Assembly (NCBI GenBank): GCA_038373885.1
Contig: JAWZYV010012390.1
Span: forward strand, 1-64,000
DNA from: Cheiracanthium punctorium
Taxonomy: Eukaryota; Arthropoda; Arachnida; Araneae; Cheiracanthiidae
Direction of reading: 5' to 3'
DNA length: 64,000 nt
Position 1 is the first letter of the stretch. The number at the start of each line of letters is the position of its first letter. The position numbers and the translations under genes were made by a program. Of the stretch, positions 10,802 through 19,627 are shown piece by piece. The notes beneath the pieces were generated by a model that was given only the letters and a program-made list of their open reading frames with translations, had not been told where the DNA came from and did no database searches.

Positions 10802-11105
10802 TAAAATTCTATTTACTCTGAAGATTTCTGTGACTATTTCTGGTTATAAGATTTAAATAAGACTAATGTTTTAGTCGTTAAAAATCTTTTCTACGGTAAA
10901 ATCATACAAGCCGGTGTGCACCCCATGGCAACCACCAAGCTCCAGCGACTGTCGACAACCATTTTGCACGACCAGCAAAGTCAAAGTATTTTACCATATT
11001 AAAATTGCACATATATTCCACTTACAAAAACATTAAAACAAAACAAAATGTCCGTATTTAACCAAAAGAACGTCTGCAAATTCAGTAACGGGCAATTTAA
11101 AATGA

Positions 11106-11406
11106 GCAAACTGTGGACCATTTTTAACTAAAAAAAATACAGTAGATTAAGCAACCTAGTTGTAGAGTTATGTAAACTATGCAACCAGTGGACCGTTTTT
11201 AACTAAAGAAACCTCAGTGGATTCAGCAACCTAGTTGTACAGCTATGTAAACTATGCAACCAGCAGACTGTTTTTAACTAAAAAAACCTCAGTGGATTCA
11301 GCAAGCTAGTTGTACAGCTAATGTAAACTGGGCAAACACTGGTCCGTTTTCAACTCGAAAATAACATCAGTGGATTAAACAACCTAGTTGTACACCTCTT
11401 ATAAAG
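11106..11406. repeat. Tandem array, four ~75-bp units
   Basis: Units start near 11106, 11181, 11256 and 11332. Each has 'GCAACCAGTGGACCG', 'tttttaacta', 'aacctcagtggattcagc', 'aacctagttgtaca' and 'atgtaaact'. The inner 'aacNtcagtgg.t.c.gc' block resembles the repeat core at 12241-12510, so the two arrays may have a common origin. Confidence 0.85.
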
Positions 11407-11409
11407 TCG

Positions 11410-12235
11410 GTATGATTAGAATAGCACGTAAATAGCACTTACGAAAACATAAACACATCCAATATCAATTTAAAATTCACATTAAAAACATTAAACATTG
11501 CAAAGATTCGTTAAAAAAGAGCACTTACCTTTATTTCTTTTTTAAATAACCGCTCAAAAATGTCCCTAACACCCACCGGCTTATAACGTAACAAACACAC
11601 ATATTTCTAACAAACACACACAAATTCTTTTCATATATTAACATAACACATTTTATTCCCTTCCATCAATAACATAAACAATTTCAAATTCCCAAACCTG
11701 ACGAAACACGTATTCTTTATGGTTGCCAGTCACAACTACCACCGGCAGGTAACTTCACTTTGGCGGTGCATCGCTCACTCTGCCGTCAGATTGTTCGCCA
11801 ATGATTTGTAAACAAAAACATTGATATGTAAACAATGCACCGTATACGGAATATAGTCCTTTACTACTATATTTTTATTTTGAACGAACAGTGAAAATGT
11901 GCTTTAGCCTACCACTTGGCGATTGTCAACAAACTGGTGAGTTGGCACTTTTCTGTGGAACGTCTCTGGGATTGCAACCTCTTCTGCTCTGCTTGGTTCA
12001 TAATCTCTGGGTTCCATAATTTTGGCTTTTCTTGTTCGGCAACACGTATGGGACACTAAAGGCTGTGAGATTCAGCTACAGAGGAAGCACACTTGATTTT
12101 TGTGATTATTTTCCCAAGATGCAGAAACATAAACAAAATGGTGATTTAGGAAAACGAAATATTTTTTTTAATGGAACAACTATTTTTAGAAAAAATAACA
12201 AACTATTAAAAACAAAAGAGGAAGGGCCCCTCGAA
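11410..12235. other. Non-coding, unknown function
   Basis: No protein-like frame. On the minus strand an AG/GTAAGTGC sequence at about 11524-11532 matches a strong 5' splice site, and 11700-11800 is less AT-rich, so an untranslated first exon of a minus-strand gene is conceivable. There is no coding evidence for it. Confidence 0.3.
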
Positions 12236-12240
12236 AATAT

Positions 12241-12510
12241 GCTAATGCTGGTCATTTGCGAGACACAAAAAAACATCAGTGGGTCCGGCTATCACTTTAG
12301 GGGCCCCCTGGAATATAAGCTAATACTTGCCCTTTGCGAGACCCAAAAAAACATCAGTGGGTCCGGTCATCACTTTATGCAGCCCCCTTAAAAATATGCT
12401 AATGCTGGTCATTTGCGAGACACAAAAGAAACATCAGTGGGTCCGGCCATCACTTTAGGGGCCACCTGGAAAATAAGCTAACACTTGCCCTTTGCGAGAC
12501 CCAAGACATC
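12241..12510. repeat. Higher-order tandem array (A-B-A-B, ~78-bp units)
   Basis: Units start at 12241, 12319, 12398 and 12477. Units 1 and 3 share 'GCTAATGCTGGTCATTTGCG', units 2 and 4 share 'cttgccctttgcgagaccc', so the true repeat is a ~157-bp dimer, as in satellite higher-order repeats. All end in 'catcagtgggtccggc..tcacttta'. An open frame across part of the array is incidental. Confidence 0.85.
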
Positions 12511-12879
12511 AGTCAAATGGTGTGAAAAACAACTGGATATGAATCATAATACAGTTGTAGATTGGAACAACTACTTGAGAGAAGTTTGTGTATCACTATT
12601 AACAGAAATATGAGTAAAAAAAAAATCATTGGTCTTGAAAAAGTAGTTGAGATAGATGAGAGCTTATTTACAGAACGAAAGAACAATGTCGGAATTAGAG
12701 GCATACAGACAAAATAAAACATTATTTACAGTTTATCAAAATTCCATGCAATTCGCTTCAGTAATTATATTTTTACAGTATCATGTAATCAAAAATTAAC
12801 GTAAATTAAGATCACAAATTAAACAATCCATTAAGACGGTTTGGAAAACAAACCATTATTTATTCAATGAAATTATCAC

Positions 12880-13325
12880 ATGATATGCTCAATATGCGAT
12901 CCACCTGATGTAACTACATGCTGAAAATGTGAAACAGCATGGTCCACCGTCGCATTTAAAATCTCTGGTGTAACACACCTCACGTCTCGTTCTGCTAGAT
13001 TTCAATTGAGCAAAAGAGGCATGTCGTTCTCTATAAACCATATCTTTCAGATGTCCCCACAGATAAAAATCACAAGGATTAAGTTCCGGTGAATGTGGGG
13101 GCCAAGAGTTGTCGAAACCTCTGCTTATGACTCTGTCCGCACCAAAGGTATCATGTAGCAATTTTTTAACAATGTTAGCAATGTGAGGGGGTGCTTCATC
13201 CTGCATACATACCGTGGTTTCTAAACAATGTCTCTCTTGCAATGTTGGAATCAATTGTTCTCTCAACATCGCACCGTAGCTAGTCCCTGTAACACTACAG
13301 CGTTTGGGACCACTTGGAGTTGGGG
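12880..13325 (-). pseudogene. Tc1/mariner-like transposase, C-terminal half, broken
   Basis: The minus-strand frame contains MQDEAPPHIANIVKKLL and WPPHSPELNPCDFYLWG, the second and third catalytic blocks of a DDE/D transposase of the type that in arthropods carries a DUF4817-like N-terminus (family assignment from memory). The reading frame is lost near 12990-13000; in another frame the normal C-terminal end (..VDHAV.HFQHVV..GGSHIEHIM, stop near 12879) is still readable. Upstream, the sequence stops at a TTGAGCA minisatellite (13340), so the N-terminus and first catalytic Asp are missing. Not functional. Related remnants lie at 19138-19580 and 40780-41640. Confidence 0.85.
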
Positions 13326-13339
13326 TTTTTCACGTTTAG

Positions 13340-13440
13340 CGTATTGGTTGCTCAGTGGTCTTGAGCAAAGTTGGTCTTGAGCAGTCGTTGCTCAGTGGTC
13401 TTGAGCAACGTTGGTCTTGAGCAACAGTGGTCTTGAGCTC
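13340..13440. repeat. TTGAGCA-type minisatellite
   Basis: Repeats of 'ggtcttgagca' alternate with 'gttgctcagtggtcttgagca' (about five copies of GGTCTTGAGC). Because GAGCAA and TTGCTC are complementary, units can pair with each other. It abuts the truncated transposase at 12880-13325. Confidence 0.8.
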
Positions 13441-13821
13441 GTTCCCCATATCCTGCAATTATAAACATTTATACAACCTGATAGTGTAAAACTCGACACT
13501 CTACTCAAACACAAAAGAGACACTGTTAATGGGAATTGAACAATATTTGCCTCTACCATCCAAAAATTTTTTAAGTTCACTATAACCGAAGTCATAGTTC
13601 ACTCAAACCAAAAAATGCTATGTACATTTTTAATGTATGTGAATCAGGACTAAGGAAATGTGTTCACTGTATTTGAAAGTTCACTATATGCCGAGTTGAC
13701 TGTGTATACCAAATTTCAGCTCAATTGAATGCACTATTTAGGAGCTATTGTGTTCACTCGCATACACGCACACATAAACCTCATAAAAATAGTATAAATG
13801 AATTCAGAAGACCACAAAACG

Positions 13822-14290
13822 CATAGCTGCCAACCTTCCAGGAAAAGAATAAGGAACACAACACGTGGTCATAAAATCAGAAATAAGGAACACAGTGTGT
13901 GGTCATTAAATGTATGATTAAATATACAATTAAAAATCTTACATTAACAGAATTAAATTATCATGTGTAGAGAGATGATGTGCCTATATAATCATTAATT
14001 TATAAAAATAAATTATTCTTAACTTATTTCTACAAGACTTAAATGCTTAATGTAAGAAATACTTGAAAGAATAAGATAAATATCATTCAATTAAATTTAT
14101 TGCCTTATTTACAAGGATAAATGATTTACCAAAAGCTAAAAATGTACATGTTCTTCCTTTTTTCTTTTAACTTTTAAAAATCCTTACACAGAAGCTGAAA
14201 AATGGAACATTTTGGCTTAAAAACGTATTTATGGAAGAAAGCTCAAAAAAACGGAACGAATCTGTATAAACGGAACACTTGGTAGCTATG
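13822..14290. mobile_element. hAT-type MITE with perfect 8-bp TSD
   Basis: Inverted ends CATAGCTGCCAACC and TTGGTAGCTATG are flanked by the identical 8-mer ACAAAACG (13814-13821 and 14291-14298). Eight-base duplications and this end type indicate hAT transposition. 'aaggaacac' and its complement 'cggaacac' words recur inside both ends. No coding capacity. Confidence 0.9.
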
Positions 14291-14608
14291 ACAAAACGTG
14301 TAAATATTTAAAAACCTCTAAGTTGAATTTTTTCATGATTACAATACTTTCCTTACATGATACATGTTCGTACAGTAATAACTGAACTGTAAAGAAAGTG
14401 AATTAATAAAAACATGATAAAATGAGAATAAAGCTCATCTTTCAAAAAGTTTAATCTAAATTTAGTGATAGTTTTATACCTGCCTACATTATTGGGGGAA
14501 ATCGAGTAATTTCCATGGTGTGCCAACATTTTGAATTTTTAGCAATTTATAATAGGAAAATACAGGGATTTTTCTTGTAAACAATTATGAAAGAGATAAA
14601 AAAATGTA

Positions 14609-15117
14609 TTAGGTTGTAACGAAAGTTTCCTGCCACCGCAAACATCGTCAGCACGCAGTTCGCGTTGGCGTATTTGCTCTTATTTTGTCAAACGATTCTT
14701 GGCATTTGAAAGAAAGGGACTTACTTTATAACACTATGTTGTGAAATCCGTAAAAAAATATTGTTATCATTAAGTACAAGATGTCTCAAATGGAACTATC
14801 ACTCTACGGATTAGAACCATCATTTACTTCCAGTTCTGTTGCAAGAAGTCAGCTACAGAATATCAACGAATTATGTGTACTGCTTTAAGTACTATTGTTA
14901 TATCATGTGACACTCTGCAGGTTTGGTACCAAAAGTTCAAAAACAAGAACTATGACATTCAAGAAGCAGAGAGCTCTGGCTGGTCTATTGATGTTGATGA
15001 GGCCAGCCTGCGAGAACTTGTGGAAGAAGATCAGTAATTAACCACTCGACAGTTATCTAAGGAGTTAGAAGTTCGTTTTTCCAGCAGATTTGGCAGAAAA
15101 CTTCCGTTACAATCTGA
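14609..15117 (+). mobile_element. Deleted mariner element with transposase remnant
   Basis: Inverted ends TTAGGTTGTAACGAAAGTTT and (minus strand) TCAGATTGTAACGGAAGTTT are flanked by TA dinucleotides (14607-14608, 15118-15119), as for mariner. Between about 14780 and 15075 the plus strand encodes, with stops and frameshifts, the N-terminal helix-turn-helix part of a mariner transposase: a 'VWYQKFKN..DIQ' block followed by 'VDEASLRELVEED' and 'TTRQLSKELEV'. The DDD catalytic half is missing, so this is an internally deleted non-autonomous copy. A shorter relative lies at 39442-39844. Confidence 0.85.
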
Positions 15118-15316
15118 TACTTATATATTATCCAAGCAGTCCACCAAGATGAATGATTTTTTGCCAAGATAAATGTCAGACACATGAAATAATTGTTGGT
15201 TTGGAATATCACTGGCAATAGTTTGCCAGCACATTTGACGAAAAAATAGTTTGGCAGGAATGACTGCCAGGATAATACGCAAGAACCTAAAAAAATGTTT
15301 TAATTAACCTTGCTGG

Positions 15317-15470
15317 CAGGGGCGTAGCCAGAAATTTTTCATGGGGGGTTTACGACTACTGCAACTCACATATAGCATACATGTGTGTGATAAGGGAGTG
15401 AAGAATATACATTTTGTATGGCAAAAAATTCCTCATGGGGGGGTTATGACTCCCCTAGGCTACACCCCAG
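15317..15470. mobile_element. MITE with CAGGGGCGTAGCC ends
   Basis: Left end CAGGGGCGTAGCCAG and right end, CTGGGGTGTAGCC on the minus strand, are inverted repeats. G-runs lie inside both ends ('catgggggg' twice). hAT-like by its end type; no target duplication seen. Confidence 0.7.
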
Positions 15471-15693
15471 ATAATCTCATAAAAATAGTATTTATGTATC
15501 TTATCATATGATCTATATATAGGGTTATCAACACCAGTAACTGAGATTTGTGTAATTGTTTAAAACATTACTGGGGCATAATCGCACAGATTGGGAAGAA
15601 AAAATTATGGACAATTGGATGATGACAATATATTATATATATACCTTAGTAATTACACATTTACTATATTCTTATATTTACTATATTCTACTT

Positions 15694-15745
15694 TTCCAAA
15701 GTAATCCTTAAATTGTAAAAAATTATTTAAGGATTACTTTGGAAA
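15694..15745. repeat. Perfect 21-bp hairpin
   Basis: Arms 15694-15714 and 15725-15745 are exact complements around a 10-base AT loop. Central word AAAGTAATCCTTAAAT. No gene near. Confidence 0.9.
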
Positions 15746-15749
15746 GATT

Positions 15750-16950
15750 CTTGCCATAATTAAAGTATTTTTTATCAATTTTGATCAATAATATGAAAAT
15801 TATTATAACAAATTTTGCCATTATAAATCCGAGAAATAGTATACTATGATCTACATTAGTTATTGCTAGTAAATACTTCAAACATGTCTCATCCAGATCT
15901 TAAAGTAAATTTGAGTCAAGTAAATTTGACTTTAAAAATCTATTCCAACCAGTAAGAAATAAATGTAAAATAAAAGGTCAAGATTTAATCTAATGGCATT
16001 AGAACGTTAAATAAAGGAATGAAAAAAAATTAAAGGTCAATAATTTAAAAAAACAAATAAAATAAAATATTAAACCGTACTTTAGATACACAAACTTTTT
16101 AAGATAATGAATCCGCAGCTCGGTCAAGATTTAAGTATTCGGTATTTACTTACAACAAAAGATGCTCCTATTCTAGACAGTTGAATTACACTTTTACCAG
16201 TGAGACTTAAGACATGACGCAGTATTATTTAATTTTCTGCTCCAATGTCTCAAATCTTACTAGTTTAACTTCATTGTAGATGTGCAATATTTCATCTGAA
16301 AGAAACAGATATAAAAAAGAAACCATTAGTAGTTAACAATTTAAAATTATGTTTAAAAAGAGGCAAGAGTTAAATACTTTTTATTTTTCTAAATTTATTA
16401 CACATTTTCATAACAAAAACACTGCAATATAAGTAAAAATTATTTTATTAAACAGACTTATATTAACGATATTACGATTATCTAAAATAAAACAGAAATA
16501 TATCCATAATTGATGGATGAAGATTTTGTTTTTAAAATCCCAAAAATATACATAATTTAAAGATAGTAAATGGAATGAATCTGCATGACATTAAGTAGTA
16601 AGAATTCAACTATACTCATACATCAATTTCTAAAGACAGCAAGCAAAAAAAAATTCACGCAAAGGATATTTTTGCGATAAACATTATCGACATATAAATA
16701 ACTCAACTACAATAAAAGAAATTGGATAATGTGTCTGTGAGAAATCTGTATTTTTCAAATGCAAACAGAGTATCATTTTAACTAATAAAAAATGAAACAT
16801 TTTAAATAAATACTAATATAAGATCGCATTTAATGATAAACTTTTTAAGACAATCATGACGAGTGTAAAGTAAATAAATTTTAAGAAATTATAAGGATTT
16901 TAAAATATCCGAAACATGGGCTGAAAATCGGAAGTAAACAAAAACAAGCA
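15750..16950. other. AT-rich, nothing recognised
   Basis: No coding signal and no repeat match found. Confidence 0.5.
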
Positions 16951-17116
16951 GTCAACATCAACAACAATCACCTGGCGACTTTTAAAGGTTCGCCAAGTAG
17001 CCAGTAGATTATCGCACAGAATTCTGGGATGGCTAAGTCGATTTGAGCGTCGTCAGACCACTTCCCTAAGTAGTTCGAGCGATCCGTCGCGAAACCGGTG
17101 TCACATTGCTTTCACA

Positions 17117-17185
17117 CTAGGCAAAACTGGCGCGAGCGTCGTCAAACCGACGCGAAAGACGCAAGTGTGAAAAGCATATATCAAT
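17117..17185 (-). repeat. Dispersed GC-richer repeat, copy 2
   Basis: Reverse complement of 9557-9620, with 'aactggcgcgagcgtcgtca' and 'gacgcaagtgtgaaaagc'. It lies in a less AT-rich patch that starts near 16970 ('cacctggcgacttttaaaggttcgcc'). Unknown role. Confidence 0.75.
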
Positions 17186-17214
17186 GGGGAAGCATGCTTA
17201 CTAATTTCAGCAAG

Positions 17215-17520
17215 AGGGAAACGCCGGTTCCAGAACCGGACAGATTCGGACAGAGAGGACCGACTTCGGAACCGAATGACCGAAATGAATGGATCCGGAC
17301 AGAAATGACTGATTTCGGAACCAGATGAACGAAAATACCTGGTCCGGAACCAAATGACTGATTTCGGAGCCAGATGAACGAAACGAACGGGTCCGGATCC
17401 AAATGACCGAAAGGAGCGTATCCGGATCCGGACCAGGTCCATTTTTAGAGATGGATCCGCTCCGGACCCGTTCCGCAGTCGGATCCGTTCCTCCAGACCT
17501 GTTCCGGTCGGAACGACACA
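17215..17520. repeat. Degenerate TCCGGA-rich minisatellite
   Basis: About nine degenerate units of roughly 28-32 bp built on 'gaaccgaatgaccgaaatgaa' and '(gg)tccggatcc' words. It keeps long frames open on both strands, producing serine/arginine/phenylalanine-rich translations that look repetitive but match no family I know. I treat it as non-coding. Confidence 0.75.
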
Positions 17521-17629
17521 CCACTAGTGTAGATTCCTGGACAATGCTTGATTTGTCCCCAAAATACTGTTTAGAAATATGGTCACATTAGGTTAGCATC
17601 CAGGAAGTGCCCGTGTTGAACTATTATTC

Positions 17630-17990
17630 TTTCACTGTTTTCTTAAAACGTTTTTCCGTCGGATTTGAATCGAGAGAATGTCTATGTTGTGGTATTTTTC
17701 TTTAACTGTGTTCCTAAACTGGTGTTTTCTTCTGTTGGTTGGTATCGAATGCACATAGGGTCTATTATTGCCTTTTTCTATGGCAGTGTTCTTAAACCTT
17801 TGTTTTCCTCTGCTGGTTTTGTTCGAAGTATTATTCTGTTTCCGTGCACTTGAAATGTAGTTTTCGTCTGCTAGTTTGGCTCGATTGCAGGCTCCATTTC
17901 TTCATGTTTTTCTATCACCGTGTTCTTAAACCGTAGTTTTCGCCTGCTGGTTGGGTTCGAACGCAGGCAGCTTCCGCTTTTCCAAAACCA
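17630..17990 (+). repeat. Tandem ~75-bp units with B-box-like motif
   Basis: Five degenerate units begin near 17636, 17709, 17787, 17846 and 17920. Each reads like 'cgtgttcttaaacc', 'tgttttcgcctgctggtt', 'gggttcgaacgcagg'. The last block resembles an RNA polymerase III B box (GGTTCGAANCC). This may be a tandem array grown out of a tRNA/SINE fragment; no A box is evident. Confidence 0.6.
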
Positions 17991-18435
17991 CGTGAGTGGT
18001 ACTTCCGTCAGAAAAAAATCTGAGTTACTCTCTAGTTGCGCCTAAAGAAGTTTTACTTCAATTAGAAGCAATTAAAAATTCAGCTAAAATTTGTTCAGTG
18101 AACTGGATGCACTTGTTATAAATACATGCTTGTTTTCTCAAAAAATAATGCTGGCATACATTTTAAAACCTAAAATTTATTTCCATAAGATCTTACATTT
18201 ATTTTAAATGCATATTTTAAAGAAAAACTACAACATTTTCTTTTTATTACAAAAAAATGAGAGTGTAGCCAATTGGCTACAGTATGCACTGTAGGGTTAA
18301 AATCGTTAGGTACTGTTGAACTTGTAGGGACAGAGACTCATTTTAACATTTCTCCAGTAGGGGATAAATAGTATCCCTGGTAGAGATCAATTAATATTTC
18401 TCCAGCCAGGGATATTACATTCTTCAGCCGGGGAC

Positions 18436-18700
18436 AATCCCCGGAATCCCCCCCCCGTCAATTCGCACTCTGACGCCCCACCACCCCACCAGTGGCATAG
18501 TGCTAGGGCTTTGAACTGGGAGACGGAAGGTGGTGCCTAGTTCGAAAACAGGTCGGGTCCGCCGACCTAACCGCTCGCAGTTTTCCGCGGTTTTCTCCGA
18601 AACTTCGCGTAAATAAAGGTTAGGACCCCTTAGAAAGTCCCCCACGGAGGGCAATCCCATTCTCGGATTCGATCCCTAGCGTAGATAATTGGCCGTAACC
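18436..18700 (+). mobile_element. tRNA-related SINE
   Basis: Shares with 44170-44455 (reverse) the blocks 'gggagacggaaggtg', 'gtcgggtccgccgaccta', 'gttttccgcggttttc', 'cttcgcgtaaataaagg', 'ggacccctta(g/a)aaagtcc' and 'acggagggcaatccc'. The B-box region is mutated. No target duplication was recognised. Confidence 0.75.
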
Positions 18701-19137
18701 CACATTTCCATTTCCATTTCCCAGCCTTGATTTTCGAATGCTCGTTCGGATCCGGAAAAAATACTTGTGAAAAGTTGAATCCAAATGTAAAAAATTCCAA
18801 TTATTGGGCACAGAATGAGAGTCTTCGCAGTTGTGTATTTCAAAAGAAAAAATTTAAATAAATTAGTGGCTTGTTATACTCTTCAACTAGCACCGCATTT
18901 TACAGGGTGCCCAATAACCGAAAATTTGAAACTGCAATAACTGTTTATTTGGACGTCATACTGACGTAACATTTGGTGACGCAACACTATGCGGTTTACA
19001 ATTTATGAAACGAGTTTGAATTGAAATGAGTTTTCATTTTGTGCTGTGACGCAGCACCTGACAGACTCAAGTTGTAAGCAGTTTTCATTGAAAGTTAGTG
19101 TCCGTGCAAGCAGTTTGCAATAGTAAAATACCGAATT

Positions 19138-19580
19138 TGACCATCGAACAGAGGGATTTCATCGTGAAAATGTTTTACCAGAATGGTTCATCAGCCGCAG
19201 CAGCAAAGTGAAAGTTCAACAGTGTGTATGGGACTCGAAACGGTGTGGCAAACTCGATAATTTCTGATTTGATTACGAAATTTGAATAACATGGGACTGT
19301 GCACGATATGCGAGAGGGAAATGTTGGACCACCAAAGACAAGTCCTGTCTCTGAAGCAACAAGAGAGGGGATTGATTGGCCTGCCTATTCTCCTGATTTG
19401 AACCTCCTGGACTATTTTCAGTGGAGTTACTTGAAGGACAATGGGTACAATAATCGTCCCCACACATTAGATGCGCTCCGACAAGCAATGTTAGCTGAAA
19501 TTTCGGCCATCACAGTGCCAACTATTCGTTCACATTGGGACATTTTTTATCTGTGGCTTCGCTATATTGTTGCCAAGTAA
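19138..19580 (+). pseudogene. Fused transposase remnant: DUF4817-type HTH joined to DDE tail
   Basis: One continuous frame first reads TIEQRDFIVKMFYQNGSSAA and then ..KFNSVYGTRN..LITKFE.HGTVHD..GNVG, the helix-turn-helix region of arthropod Tc1/mariner-type transposases, and passes without a frame change into WPAYSPDLNLLDYFQWSYLKDN, the block around the third catalytic residue, then a normal C-terminus ending at the TAA near 19578. The DNA for the first two catalytic residues is absent, so an in-frame internal deletion joined the two halves. Two in-frame stops (near 19208 and 19284) add to the damage. It cannot be an active transposase; a DNA-binding-only product would also be prevented by the stops. 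Confidence 0.85.
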
Positions 19581-19627
19581 TGGGAAGTATTTCCAAAATC
19601 ATGTGCATTAAATCGGAATACGTGTAC

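Noticed and set aside
17101..17524. Overlapping 73-113-codon frames with repeated RSFGSGP-type peptides
   Set aside because: They follow the TCCGGA minisatellite and are open on both strands in several phases; no known domain, so treated as repeat artefact.
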